A stretch of 64,000 bases of DNA from Exilibacterium tricleocarpae (GCF_007004655.1 NZ_ML660087.1:320987-384986), one strand, 5' to 3'. Positions 1 through 8,946 are shown, counted from the first letter of the stretch. A program made the numbers and translations. Notes: a model not told the origin generated them from the letters alone.

Positions 1-2
1 AC

Positions 3-1508
3 GATGCGGCGACGGTGTTGTTTAAACTCCACGGCTTTCACCAGGACGGCGACCACCCGCAGATTTTTTACGCCAACGGTTTTACGCCGGGGCGCGAGGG
101 GTTGCGACCGGGCTTTGATGAAGAGGTGGTGTCCCAGGACGGTGTCTCGGGTTTCGATCTCGACCATATCGGCGGCAGCGCCAAGGTCGAATACGAGTTT
201 GACGCCGTGAAATTTACCTCCATCTCCGCCTATGATACGGTCGAGAGTTTCAGCCGCACAGACCTCGACGGCGGTCTGGTGGGCGGTCCGGAGGTGATCG
301 GCGAACTGGGACGCCAGGCCTTCTTTAACGCCTCTTCCGGCGACGGTCTGTCCGATCACTTTCAATTTACCCAGGAGTTTCGCCTGTCCGGCGAGCAGCA
401 GAATCTGTTCTACCAGGTGGGTTTGTTTTACCTGGCCGAGGATATCACCGTCGACAGCAACGATTTTGCCACACCTTCGGGGGTGTCAACGGCGTTGACC
501 CAGGCCGAGCAGGAAACCACATCAGCGGCGGTGTTCGGCCAGGTGGAGTATGCGCTAAACGACGATCTGTCGGTAACCGGTGGCCTGCGTTTTACCCGCG
601 ATGACAAAGAACTCGAAGTGATTCCCGGCCCGGGCGCCACGGTGCCGGCGGCCAGTATCGACGCCGATGACGACTACGTCAGTTGGGAGTTGGCGCTCAA
701 CTACGACTACAGTGACAACGTCAGTCTCTACAGCCGTCTCGGCACTGCCTCGCGGGGCCCGGTCACCCTCGGCCGCTTTGGTTTTACCAGCCAGGCGGAC
801 ACCGAAACCATCACCTCGTTCGAAGTGGGTTTTAAAAGCAGCCTGTTTGACGGCCGCGCCCGTTGGAACGCCACAATTTACGCCTATGAGATCGACGACC
901 AGCAATTGACGGCCACCGGCGGCACCGGCAACACCAACGAACTGCTCAACGCCGATAAGACCGAGGGTTCGGGTTTTGAAACCGACTTCGAAGCGCTGAT
1001 TACCGAGCACCTGCGGGTGGCTTTCAACCTGAGTTACAACGATACCGAAATCAAGGACTCGAACCTGAATGTGGAGCTGTGTTCCTCCACGCCCCTGTGC
1101 ACCCCGAAAGACCCGATTGTCGATACGTTTGACGGCCGGTTCGGCACCGTCAACCTGGTTTCCGTCGACGGCAATCCGTTGCCGCGGGCGCCCGAGTGGC
1201 TATACAATATTTCCGCCCACTACGACTATCCGCTGGCGACCGGTACCCTCTATGCATCCACCGACTGGAACTACCGCAGCGAGTCCAATATTTTTCTCTA
1301 CGAATCGGTTGAGTTTGTCGCCGAGGAGCGCTGGATCGGCGGTTTGCGCGTGGGTTACAAAAATGTCGACGACAATCTCGATATCGCCCTGGTGGGCCGC
1401 AATATTACCGATGAAATCGTTGCCGACGGCGCCATTGATTTTCTCAATATGACGGCTTTTGTTAACGAACCGCGGTTTTGGGGAGTCGAGGCGATTTATA
1501 GTTTTTAG
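3..1508 (+). CDS. TonB-dependent receptor, C-terminal part (5' end outside window)
   Basis: The frame is open from the left edge, so the signal peptide, TonB box and most of the plug lie outside. About 501 codons of alternating beta-strand sequence remain (for example GGLRFTRDDKELEV and SFEVGFKSSLFDGRARWNAT), ending in the aromatic strand FWGVEAIYSF that the BAM machinery recognises in outer-membrane barrels. The pattern is that of proteobacterial TonB receptors importing a large or scarce nutrient with energy from TonB-ExbBD. The substrate cannot be read from the sequence; the adenine deaminase, ribokinase and ABC genes downstream suggest a nucleoside or sugar. The stop codon lies inside a 7-bp tandem repeat. 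Confidence 0.9.
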   Translation, partial: DAATVLFKLHGFHQDGDHPQIFYANGFTPGREGLRPGFDEEVVSQDGVSGFDLDHIGGSAKVEYEFDAVKFTSISAYDTVESFSRTDLDGGLVGGPEVIGELGRQAFFNASSGDGLSDHFQFTQEFRLSGEQQNLFYQVGLFYLAEDITVDSNDFATPSGVSTALTQAEQETTSAAVFGQVEYALNDDLSVTGGLRFTRDDKELEVIPGPGATVPAASIDADDDYVSWELALNYDYSDNVSLYSRLGTASRGPVTLGRFGFTSQADTETITSFEVGFKSSLFDGRARWNATIYAYEIDDQQLTATGGTGNTNELLNADKTEGSGFETDFEALITEHLRVAFNLSYNDTEIKDSNLNVELCSSTPLCTPKDPIVDTFDGRFGTVNLVSVDGNPLPRAPEWLYNISAHYDYPLATGTLYASTDWNYRSESNIFLYESVEFVAEERWIGGLRVGYKNVDDNLDIALVGRNITDEIVADGAIDFLNMTAFVNEPRFWGVEAIYSF

Positions 1509-1550
1509 CTTACAGCTTACAGCTTACAGCTTACAGCTTACAGCTTACAG
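1507..1550. repeat. 7-bp tandem repeat across the receptor stop codon
   Basis: The unit AGCTTAC occurs about 6.3 times in perfect tandem. The first copy supplies the last two bases of the TAG stop codon of the receptor, so copy-number changes would not alter the protein. Confidence 0.95.
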
Positions 1551-1570
1551 CCGCGCTTTACGCTGCGCGG
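1551..1570 (+). terminator. GC-rich hairpin after receptor gene
   Basis: CCGCGC and GCGCGG form a perfect 6-bp stem with an 8-base loop, just after the tandem repeat. No long U-run follows, so it would be a weak intrinsic terminator or a 3'-end-stabilising hairpin. Confidence 0.35.
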
Positions 1571-1609
1571 TTGTCAGCTGTTAATTTATATTAGGAAAGA
1601 GTCAGTCTG

Positions 1610-2632
1610 ATGCCAAGCCCCGGTAATGCGAAAGAGCTTATCCGCCGCCTCCCCAAAGCCGAACTGCACCTGCATATCGAAGGCAGCCTGGAACCCGATA
1701 TGGTGTTTGCGCTGGCGGCGCGCAACGGTATTGACTTACCCTATGCCTCACAGCAAGAGCTGATGAAACGCTATGACTTCAAAGACCTCCAGTCTTTTCT
1801 CGACCTCTATTATCAAGCCACGGCGGTACTGCTGACCGAAGAGGATTTCTTCGACCTGACCTGGGCCTATCTGAAAAAGTGCCAAGCCGACCGGGTGGTG
1901 CATACGGAAATATTTTTTGATCCGCAAAGTCACACCAGTCGCGGTGTGCCCTTTGCCGTGGTGATCGGTGGTATTCGGCGCGCACTGCACATGGCCGAGC
2001 GGGAGCTGGGGGTGACCAGCCGCCTGATCATGTGTTTCCTGCGCCACCTGCCGGCGGCGGATGCCTTTGCCACCTGGAAGATGGCCGCGCCGTTTCTGAA
2101 CCAGATCGATGGTGTCGGACTCGATTCGTCGGAGCGGGATTTTCCGCCCGGCCTGTTCCGCGAGGTATTTGCCCTGGCGCGGGCTGCGGGTTTGCAGACG
2201 GTGGCCCATGCCGGCGAAGAGGGACCGCCGGCCTACATTCGCGAAGCCATAGACCTGTTGCAGGTGGCGCGCATCGATCACGGCGTGCGCATCACCGAGG
2301 CGCCGCAATTATTGGCGGAAGTGGCCGAGCGCAAGATACCGCTGACCGTGTGCCCGTTGTCGAACGTGCGCTTGCGTGTTTACGACACTATGGACACCCA
2401 CCCGATACTCGCGCTCCTGGACCAGGGGGTGCGGGTGATGGTCAACTCCGACGACCCGGCGTATTTCGGCGGTTATGTGAACGCCAATTACGAGGCGCTG
2501 ATCGATGCCCTGGCACCTACCCCGGAGCAATTGATAGCGCTGGTGAAGAACAGCTTTTTGTCGAGCTTTCTCGATGAGGCCAGCAAGCATTCGTGGCTGC
2601 AGGCCGTGGATGAAGAGGCCTCGCGGCATTGA
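1610..2632 (+). CDS. Adenine deaminase (adenosine deaminase superfamily)
   Basis: A 340-residue cytoplasmic TIM-barrel amidohydrolase that probably converts adenine to hypoxanthine and ammonia. The metal-binding His20-Leu-His22 opens the protein (AELHLHIEGSLEP), followed by HAGEEGPP with His200, a conserved RIDHG, and the late Asp pair 281-282 in NSDDPAYFGGYV. HAGEEGPP and the SDDPAYFGGY ending are typical of the Aah1/PA0148-type adenine deaminases; true adenosine deaminases read more like HAGE-AAGPESI. Full length for the family. ATG 1610 follows a purine-rich AGGAAAGAG. It sits 100 bp behind a TonB receptor and 100 bp before a ribokinase, which suggests it handles the base while the kinase handles the ribose released from nucleosides. 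Confidence 0.88.
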   Translation: MPSPGNAKELIRRLPKAELHLHIEGSLEPDMVFALAARNGIDLPYASQQELMKRYDFKDLQSFLDLYYQATAVLLTEEDFFDLTWAYLKKCQADRVVHTEIFFDPQSHTSRGVPFAVVIGGIRRALHMAERELGVTSRLIMCFLRHLPAADAFATWKMAAPFLNQIDGVGLDSSERDFPPGLFREVFALARAAGLQTVAHAGEEGPPAYIREAIDLLQVARIDHGVRITEAPQLLAEVAERKIPLTVCPLSNVRLRVYDTMDTHPILALLDQGVRVMVNSDDPAYFGGYVNANYEALIDALAPTPEQLIALVKNSFLSSFLDEASKHSWLQAVDEEASRH

Positions 2633-2735
2633 GCCTGCAGCGAGATTCGAGGCCTTCAGCGGGGTTAAACCAAAAACCTTCAGCCAGATTAAAACCGAGA
2701 GCGGCTCAAGCTGAACACTGACAAAGGAGACCAGC

Positions 2736-3674
2736 GTGGACCGAACCCATGCAGTGGTGGTGGGAAGCACCAACTGGGATACCTGTATGCATCTGCCGCA
2801 CCTGCCGGTGCCGGGCGAGACTGTCGCCGGCGGTCGCCTGCAGGCAGGTATCGGCGGCAAGGGCGCCAACCAGGCGGTGGCCTGCCACCGCGGCGGCGCT
2901 GACGTGCATTTTATTTCCGCCGTCGGCGATGATCAGACCGGCGCCGGTATCCTGGCGGAATTTCAAACCATGGGTTTGGCCGTGTCGGGCATAAAGACTG
3001 TGCCGGCGTGCCCGACGGGGGTGGCCTGCATTTTTATCGACGCCCGCGGCGAAAACTGTATTGGCCTGACCGCCGGTGCCAACGCCCGCCTGACGCCGCA
3101 GACCATCGAGCAGTATAGAGAACTGATCACGAGTGCCGGCGTGGTTTTGCTGCAGTTGGAGATTCCGCTGGAGACGGTGATGTCGGTGGCGCAGATCGCG
3201 GCCGGGGCCGGCGTCCCCGTGGTTCTGAATCCGGCGCCGGCCCGGGCGCTGCCCGATGAATTGCTGGCGGTGGTGGATATCCTGACCCCCAATCGCGGCG
3301 AGGCGGCGGCGTTGGCCGGTCTGTATACCGGCTCGGAGCCGGGGCTGGCCGCGGCTGCTAAAACTTTTCTGGATAAAGGTGTTGGCCGGGTGCTGGTCAC
3401 GCTGGGCGCCGATGGCGCCGTGCTGTTTCAACCGAAAGCGGGTGCAGGCCAAGCGCCGGCGACGCAGCGCTTTGCCGCCCGCGCGGTGACGGCGGTGGAT
3501 ACCACCGGCGCCGGCGATGTGTTCAACGGTGTGTTCTGCGCCGGTTTGGTCCGGGGGCTCAGTTGTGAACAGGCGATAGAAGAGGCCATGGTTGCCGCGG
3601 CACTGGCAGTAACTCGCGAGGGCGCCATAGCTTCAATCCCCACCCGGGAGGAAATTCTGGCGTTCAGGACCTGA
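2736..3674 (+). CDS. rbsK: Ribokinase (PfkB family carbohydrate kinase)
   Basis: A 312-residue PfkB-family kinase, expected to phosphorylate D-ribose at O5 with ATP in the cytoplasm. The N-terminal sugar-binding signature GIGGKGANQAVA (about residues 38-50) and the C-terminal signature DTTGAGDVFNG (residues 255-265, Asp261 as catalytic base) are both intact. The GTG start at 2736 is preceded by AAAGGAG at good spacing; the upstream purine gene ends 100 bp before. A nucleoside kinase of the same fold is the main alternative, but the GGKGAN motif and the RbsABC-type transporter downstream favour ribose. Confidence 0.88.
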   Translation: MDRTHAVVVGSTNWDTCMHLPHLPVPGETVAGGRLQAGIGGKGANQAVACHRGGADVHFISAVGDDQTGAGILAEFQTMGLAVSGIKTVPACPTGVACIFIDARGENCIGLTAGANARLTPQTIEQYRELITSAGVVLLQLEIPLETVMSVAQIAAGAGVPVVLNPAPARALPDELLAVVDILTPNRGEAAALAGLYTGSEPGLAAAAKTFLDKGVGRVLVTLGADGAVLFQPKAGAGQAPATQRFAARAVTAVDTTGAGDVFNGVFCAGLVRGLSCEQAIEEAMVAAALAVTREGAIASIPTREEILAFRT

Positions 3675-3850
3675 GGCGGTTGTCGACAGCGCTGGTAGAT
3701 AGCCTGCCGATGGGCAGTTACGGGTTGAGTGACGCCCTGTTGGCAGTTATCAGTCCGGCAGTCACGTATCCGATTGTTATCGGATTGACTAAGTCCAAAT
3801 TGGTAGCGGTCCCGTTTGTCGAAGCCAGAGTGGAATAGCGCTTACTTCAG

Positions 3851-4055
3851 GTGCCTGCTTTCGCTTAAAGCGCCTAAGTTTGGTGGTGGTGATACTTGAA
3901 CAAAGACGTGCCAATTGACCGGCCATCCAAAGGCAGACCTACCCGCAGTATTCTTAATCAAGACCAATCGGACCGGGCGGGGATCAGTAAATTGGGGCAA
4001 GTCCTCTAGAGTACCACCACCACCAAACTTAGGCGCTTTAAGCGAAAGTGGGCAC
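3851..4055. mobile_element. MITE-like inverted-repeat element, about 205 bp
   Basis: The ends are long inverted repeats: 3858-3890 and 4016-4048 match over 33 bases, with a looser outer extension GTGCC/GGCAC. The interior carries GTGCCAATTGACCGG and a CTTAATCAAGACC segment that recur at the edges of the elements near 6767-7025 and 9050-9290. There is no transposase. The short size and long terminal repeats look like a non-autonomous element between the ribokinase and binding-protein genes. The rest of the 445-bp gap holds nothing recognisable except the RBS of the next gene. Confidence 0.6.
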
Positions 4056-4120
4056 CAGAAACGAGTGCCATTATTGACAGTTACCCCATTGATAAATTTG
4101 AAAAACAGGAAACTAAAGTG

Positions 4121-5080
4121 ATGAGTCAACGACACCTGTTGTGTGCGATAAGTATGGTTCTCGCCCTGGCAACGACCGGCTGCGACCCCTCCGGCGATGC
4201 CGGCGCACCGGCGCCGGATAGCGACCGGGTGCGGGTTGCCCTGGTGATGAAGTCCCTGGCCAATGAGTTCTTTATCGATATGGCCGCCGGCGCGGAAGCC
4301 CATCAGGCGGCCAACGCCGATAGCTACGAACTGCTGGTAAACGGCATCAAAAACGAAAGTGATCTGGCCCAGCAGGTGGCGCTGGTTGAGCAGATGATGG
4401 CCTCGCAGGTGGATGTTATTGTGATTGCGCCGGCCGATTCCAAGAGCCTGTTGCCGGTGGTTGCCCGCGCCGTAAACCAGGGTATCACCGTAGTCAATAT
4501 CGATAACCGCTTTGACCGCGATCTACTGCGCGGGATGGGCCTGACCATCCCTTTTGTCGGACCGGACAATAAAGCCGGGGCCCGGGCGGTGGGCACCTAT
4601 CTGGCGCAGCACTTACAGGCCGGTGACCAGGTGGCGATTATCGGCGGTATACCCAGCGCCTTTAATGCCCAACAGCGGCTCGAAGGTTTTCAGGCGGCCA
4701 TGACGGCGGCGGGCATGGAGATCGTCAGTGTCCAGTCGGCGGATTGGGAGCAGGCCAAGGCCGCCGCCATCGCCGCGGCGATATTGTCAGAGCACCCGCA
4801 GTTAACCGCCATACTCGCCGCCAACGACAGTATGGCGTTGGGTGCGGTGGCGGCGGTGCGCCAGGCGGGTAAGCAGGGGCAGGTAAAAGTGGTTGGCTTT
4901 GACAATATCTCCGCCGCCAACGATCTGGTGCAGTCCGGTGCGATGCTGGCCACGGCGGATCAACACGGGCGCGACCTCGCCGTGTTTGGTATCGAGTATG
5001 CGCTCAGTGCGCTCGCCACCGGCGCTGCCCCCGCCGATAAGAAGACACCGGTCGACCTGATCATCAAAGGCGAGCAATAG
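4121..5080 (+). CDS. Sugar ABC transporter substrate-binding lipoprotein (RbsB-like)
   Basis: A periplasmic-binding protein of the type 1 (ribose/LacI-like) fold, about 319 aa. A short signal peptide ends in a lipobox LATTGC with Cys21 as lipidation site, so it is probably membrane-anchored rather than freely soluble as in E. coli RbsB. The body has the family hallmarks: VALVMKSLANEFF at the start, QMMASQVDVIVIAPADS, NIDNRFD, and VVGFDNISAANDLV near the end. ATG 4121 is chosen over the adjacent GTG 4118; both follow AGGAAAC. It starts an operon with the ATPase at 5083. Ligand probably ribose or a nucleoside-derived sugar. Confidence 0.88.
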   Translation: MSQRHLLCAISMVLALATTGCDPSGDAGAPAPDSDRVRVALVMKSLANEFFIDMAAGAEAHQAANADSYELLVNGIKNESDLAQQVALVEQMMASQVDVIVIAPADSKSLLPVVARAVNQGITVVNIDNRFDRDLLRGMGLTIPFVGPDNKAGARAVGTYLAQHLQAGDQVAIIGGIPSAFNAQQRLEGFQAAMTAAGMEIVSVQSADWEQAKAAAIAAAILSEHPQLTAILAANDSMALGAVAAVRQAGKQGQVKVVGFDNISAANDLVQSGAMLATADQHGRDLAVFGIEYALSALATGAAPADKKTPVDLIIKGEQ

Positions 5081-5082
5081 CA

Positions 5083-6663
5083 GTGGCGGCCGGCACGCCC
5101 CTGCTGGAGGCCAGGGCGCTGGGTAAAACCTTTGCCGTACCGGTGCTGAGCGATCTCGACTTTCAATTGCGACCCGGCGAGGTGCACGCCCTGATGGGTA
5201 GTAACGGCGCCGGCAAGAGCACGCTGAGTAATCTGATTGCCGGTGTGCACCGGCCCAGCAGCGGGCAGATGCTGCTTGAGGGCCGCCGCCACGCGCCGGC
5301 GTCGGTGCGCGAGGCGGAGGCCGCCGGCGTGCGTATGGTGATGCAGGAGCTGAACCTGTTTCCGACGCTGTCGGTCGCCGAGAACCTGTGTTTTAAATCA
5401 CTGGGTAACCGCTTTGGTGTAATCGACCGCAGGCAGTTGCGGCGGCGCGCGCAGCGCGCGTTGGAGAGTGTCGGCCTGGCTGAACTGAACCCGGATACCG
5501 CGGTCGGCGGCCTTGGTGTCGGCCAGCAACAGTTACTGGAAATTGCCGGTGTGCTGGCCGCGCCGGTGAAGCTGTTGATTCTCGATGAGCCCACGGCGGC
5601 GCTGACCGATCCACAGATTGAATTATTGTTTACCCGGCTGCGGCAACTGCGGGACGACGGCGCCGGTATTGTTTATATCTCCCATCGCATGGATGAAATT
5701 CAAAAGATCGCCGACCGGGTGTCGGTGTTGCGCGACGGCCGCCTGGTGGCCACCCGGCCGGTTGCGGCCATGGATATCGACACCATGGTGGAACTGATGG
5801 CCGGTGCGGACGCCGTCGCCGGCAGTGCTGCGCCGGCCGGTGTTGCAACATCGGCGGCGAAGACACAGGCGCAGCCGGTGCTGTTGAAAGTTGACGGCCT
5901 CGGTCGCCGCGGTGCCTTTGACGGTGTCGACCTGAGTATTCGCGCCGGCGAAGTCCTCGGGCTCGGCGGCCTGATCGGCGCCGGGCGCACCGAATTTTTG
6001 CGGGCTGTGTTCGGTGCCGATCGGGCCGACAGCGGCTGGTTGCGGTTTGCCGGCGATGATTTTACCGCCGGCCGGCGCCCGGCCTCACCCGCCGAGGCCA
6101 TTGCCTGCGGCATAGGTATGGTGGTGGAGGACCGCAAGGCGGAGGGCTTGTTGCTGTCGCAATCGCTGCTGGCGAATATCTCCATCGGCAGTTTGTCGAA
6201 ACTGCGCAGCCGCCTGGGTTTTATCGACACCGAGGCCGAAACGCGCCTGGTGGAAACCGCGACGGCGGCGCTGGCAGTCAAATCTGACAGCCTCGAACAA
6301 CCGGTGTCGACACTCAGCGGCGGCAATCAACAAAAGGTGTTGATTGCCCGCTGGTTGCTGCGGGACCTGCAAGTGCTGTTGTTTGACGAACCGACCCGAG
6401 GTGTGGACGCGCGCGCCAAACTCCGCATCCACCGGTTACTGCGTGAGCTGGCGCAGCGGGGTAAGGCGGTGGTGATGGTTTCCAGTGAGACCCGCGAACT
6501 GTTGCAGGTGGCCGATCGCATCGCGGTGCTGTCCAATGGGCGCCTGGCCGGGGAGTTTGATGCGCGCACCCTGAGCGAGGAGCAGTTGCTTGAGGCCAGT
6601 TTCAAATACTACTCCGGTGTCGGGCAGTCCGCTGCGCGAACAAAAAATCAGGTGCGGGCGTGA
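5083..6663 (+). CDS. Sugar ABC transporter ATP-binding protein (RbsA-like, two ATPase domains)
   Basis: A 526-residue cytoplasmic ATPase with two fused nucleotide-binding domains, as in RbsA/MglA/XylG. Domain 1 has Walker A GSNGAGKST (residues 39-47), signature LGVGQQQLLEIA and Walker B LLILDEPTAAL near 165. Domain 2 has the degenerate Walker A GLIGAGRTE near 295, signature LSGGNQQK near 410 and LLFDEPTRGVD. The weakened second P-loop is normal for this family. GTG start two bases after the binding-protein stop, so translation is probably coupled. The permease follows only after a 475-bp gap filled by a repeat element, which may have been inserted between the two genes. Confidence 0.9.
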   Translation: MAAGTPLLEARALGKTFAVPVLSDLDFQLRPGEVHALMGSNGAGKSTLSNLIAGVHRPSSGQMLLEGRRHAPASVREAEAAGVRMVMQELNLFPTLSVAENLCFKSLGNRFGVIDRRQLRRRAQRALESVGLAELNPDTAVGGLGVGQQQLLEIAGVLAAPVKLLILDEPTAALTDPQIELLFTRLRQLRDDGAGIVYISHRMDEIQKIADRVSVLRDGRLVATRPVAAMDIDTMVELMAGADAVAGSAAPAGVATSAAKTQAQPVLLKVDGLGRRGAFDGVDLSIRAGEVLGLGGLIGAGRTEFLRAVFGADRADSGWLRFAGDDFTAGRRPASPAEAIACGIGMVVEDRKAEGLLLSQSLLANISIGSLSKLRSRLGFIDTEAETRLVETATAALAVKSDSLEQPVSTLSGGNQQKVLIARWLLRDLQVLLFDEPTRGVDARAKLRIHRLLRELAQRGKAVVMVSSETRELLQVADRIAVLSNGRLAGEFDARTLSEEQLLEASFKYYSGVGQSAARTKNQVRA

Positions 6664-6766
6664 GGGACAATAGCCCCGGGGTGTCGCAATAGAGCGGCGC
6701 TCGCTTTGGGCGCTCACTCCTCGTTTTTAAGAGAATTTGTACCAAGTTATCGATCCCTGCCCCAGT

Positions 6767-7025
6767 CGTATCGGTCTTGATTAAGAATACTGTGGGTAGG
6801 TTTGCCTCTGGATGGGGCTTTCAGAAACTCTCGACAGCAGGGATGCTGTCGTGACCAACAGTAGGCGCTTTAGGCGAGTTCCCAGGGGTGGAGCGGGAAA
6901 CAGCGAAGCCCCGCTTCGCCCCGCGGAACGCCTAAAACCTCTGGTTTTGGGCTGGACCCGCTTGCGGGGGTTCACAACGTGTTTCTGAAAGCCCCATCCA
7001 GAGGCAAACCGGTCAATTGGCACCC
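6767..7025. repeat. Structured intergenic element with perfect 30-bp inverted repeats (copy 1)
   Basis: Arms 6799-6828 and 6981-7010 are perfect reverse complements over 30 bases. The 152 bases between them contain further hairpins, including CGACAGCA-GGGA-TGCTGTCG and a CCTAAAACC/GGTTTTGGG pair. A CTTGATTAAG-containing tail on the left and GGTCAATTGGCAC on the right match the ends of the elements at 3851 and 9050. A frame through it is open (6781-7023, minus) but is only a consequence of GC-rich palindromes. Inserted between the ATPase and permease genes of one transporter. Confidence 0.75.
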
Positions 7026-7139
7026 CTCCGCTTAAGCACTAAGAGTAGGCGCCAGTTAGTGTCAGAGCAAATGGCGCTGAGTCTGTAAGCGGGTGGATTG
7101 AGAACAACAGAGATAGTCACTCACACACAAGGCAAGCAG

Positions 7140-8114
7140 ATGAAAATTTTCACCCACAACGTCCAACTGCCCTGGAACTCCCTGGGCCTGATCGGTGTGC
7201 TGGTGCTGCTGGTTATCCTGTTCAGCATCATGAGCGAGTATTTTTTCTCGGCGGTAACGTTTCGCACCCTGGTCAACCAGATTCCGGCGCTGACGGTGAT
7301 CGCCGTGGGCATGACATTTGTGTTGCTGGTGGCCGGTATCGATTTGTCGGTGGGTTCGGTGATGGCGCTGGCGGCGGCGGTAATGGGAGTGTTGATCGCC
7401 GATCACCAATGGTCGTTTGCCGCGGCTTTGCTGGCCTGCCTGGTGGTGGGGCTGACGTGTGGAGTTTGCAATGGCTATATCAGCGCCCACTGGCGCATCC
7501 CGTCTTTTGTCGTCACCCTGGGCATGTTGGAAATCGCCCGGGGCGGGGCCTACCTGGCAACCGATTCGCAAACCAAATACCTGGGTGCCTCGGTGGCGGC
7601 GCTGGGTGACCCGGTGCCGTTTCTGGGCGTGTCCACAGCATTGCTGATCGCTGTGGCGGTGGTAGTGGTGGCGCAGATCGTATTGAGCCGGACGGTGTTC
7701 GGGCGCTATATGATTGCCATCGGCACCAACGAAGAGGCGGTGCGGCTGTCGGGTATCAATCCCGTTACCTGGAAAGTGTTGGTCTTTGCCTGCGCCGGTT
7801 TACTGGCCGGTCTCGGCGGCGCTTTTCAACTGGGCTACCTGCAGTCGGCCGATCCCAATGCCGGCATTGGCCTGGAGCTGTCGGCGATTGCCGCCGTGGT
7901 CATCGGCGGCACCAGTCTGTCCGGCGGTCGGGGATCGGTGGTAAATTCTTTTCTGGGCGTGTTGATCATCGCCGTGATGCAGACCGGGTTGGCGCAACTG
8001 GGGGTGTCCGAGCCGGCCAAGCGGATTATTACCGGCCTGGTCATTATCGCAGCGGTGTTGTTCGATCAATATCGCGATAACCTGGGGGCTTTGTTTAAGG
8101 CTATAAGGGTTTAA
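7140..8114 (+). CDS. Sugar ABC transporter permease (RbsC-like)
   Basis: A 324-residue inner-membrane permease of the BPD_transp_2 family, with eight or more hydrophobic segments. Hallmarks are GIDLSVGSVMALAAA, VTLGMLEIARGG, GTNEEAVRLSGIN (cytoplasmic coupling region) and AVVIGGTSLSGGRGSV near the end. ATG 7140 is preferred over the upstream TTG 7098 because AAGG precedes it and family members start here. It should pair with the two-domain ATPase at 5083 and the lipoprotein at 4121. The last codons (KAIRV) are encoded by the first unit of a 16-bp tandem repeat. Confidence 0.9.
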   Translation: MKIFTHNVQLPWNSLGLIGVLVLLVILFSIMSEYFFSAVTFRTLVNQIPALTVIAVGMTFVLLVAGIDLSVGSVMALAAAVMGVLIADHQWSFAAALLACLVVGLTCGVCNGYISAHWRIPSFVVTLGMLEIARGGAYLATDSQTKYLGASVAALGDPVPFLGVSTALLIAVAVVVVAQIVLSRTVFGRYMIAIGTNEEAVRLSGINPVTWKVLVFACAGLLAGLGGAFQLGYLQSADPNAGIGLELSAIAAVVIGGTSLSGGRGSVVNSFLGVLIIAVMQTGLAQLGVSEPAKRIITGLVIIAAVLFDQYRDNLGALFKAIRV

Positions 8115-8172
8115 GGCTATAAGGGTTTAAGGCTATAAGAGTTTAAGACTATCAGGGTTTAAAACTATCAGG
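8099..8172. repeat. 16-bp tandem repeat at 3' end of permease gene
   Basis: About 4.5 units of GGCTATAAGGGTTTAA, increasingly diverged to the right. The first unit supplies the permease C-terminus and stop codon. Confidence 0.9.
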
Positions 8173-8235
8173 CCCGAATCCGCCACTCCCCAGCGGGCGT
8201 GGAAGATCGGGCGGCAACGGAGATTGAAACAGATT

Positions 8236-8946
8236 ATGGGTATCAACTATGCGCAATGGAGATCAGTCTGGGCTGTCGTTTTTATCACGCTGGCACCGGC
8301 CTTTGGGTCGGCACAGGCGGCGAACCAACCGGTTTATTATGTCTACCTGGCGGGTCCGGAAGTTTTTCTGCCGCAGCCGGTTGCAGCGGGTGAAGATAAG
8401 AAAGCGGTTATCGCGGCGTTAAACCGCCGACATAACTGGCCGTTTCAACTGGTCGGCCTCTACCCGATGGATAACGAGATTCCCGATTTCAAGCACGATC
8501 GGGCCACCGGGCTCAAAATCTACCGGGCCAATATCGCGCTGATGGACAAGGCACATTTCATTGCCGCCAATATGGTGCGTTTTCGCGGGCCCAGTATGGA
8601 TGTGGGCACGGCATTTGAAATGGGTTATATGCGCGGGCAGGGCAAGCCGGTATTTGCTTATTACGAGTCAAAACCTTTTTACGGCCGCAGCGAAAAGCCC
8701 GGTATCTATGCCGATCGGGTGAAGCAATTCTATCGGGTCGATAAAGCGCGCAGCGGCTGGGATATTCACGGCCAATCGATAGAGGACTTCGGCATGGCCG
8801 ACAACCTGATGATGATCGGTGCACTCGATGATGCCGGGGCCGACATTCAGCTCACTTTTGTCGCCGCTATCGAGCGCATTGCCGCCCATATTCAGGCCAG
8901 GACCAAAAAGGCCCCAACTCACCAGATGACAATGCCGGCGCATTGA
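8236..8946 (+). CDS. Exported nucleoside 2-deoxyribosyltransferase-like protein
   Basis: A 236-residue protein of the nucleoside 2-deoxyribosyltransferase fold (PF05014). VYYVYLAGPEVFLP is the nucleotide-binding strand and loop; GLYPMDNEIPDF and the segment SMDVGTAFEMGYMRGQGKP carry the expected catalytic Glu128 in the family's D-x-GTA-x-E-x-G motif. Unusually, an N-terminal hydrophobic segment ending FGSAQA looks like a cleavable Sec signal, whereas known family members are cytoplasmic. It could cleave or exchange nucleosides in the periplasm before uptake by the ABC system just upstream. ATG 8236 is used; TTG 8224 is possible. A non-enzymatic sensor role cannot be excluded. Confidence 0.75.
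   Translation: MGINYAQWRSVWAVVFITLAPAFGSAQAANQPVYYVYLAGPEVFLPQPVAAGEDKKAVIAALNRRHNWPFQLVGLYPMDNEIPDFKHDRATGLKIYRANIALMDKAHFIAANMVRFRGPSMDVGTAFEMGYMRGQGKPVFAYYESKPFYGRSEKPGIYADRVKQFYRVDKARSGWDIHGQSIEDFGMADNLMMIGALDDAGADIQLTFVAAIERIAAHIQARTKKAPTHQMTMPAH

Noticed and set aside
6781..7023. Open frame on the minus strand within the inverted-repeat element
   Set aside because: It runs through palindromic arms, has no ribosome site, and equivalent frames (9039-9293) open in the inverted copy; both are by-products of the repeat.
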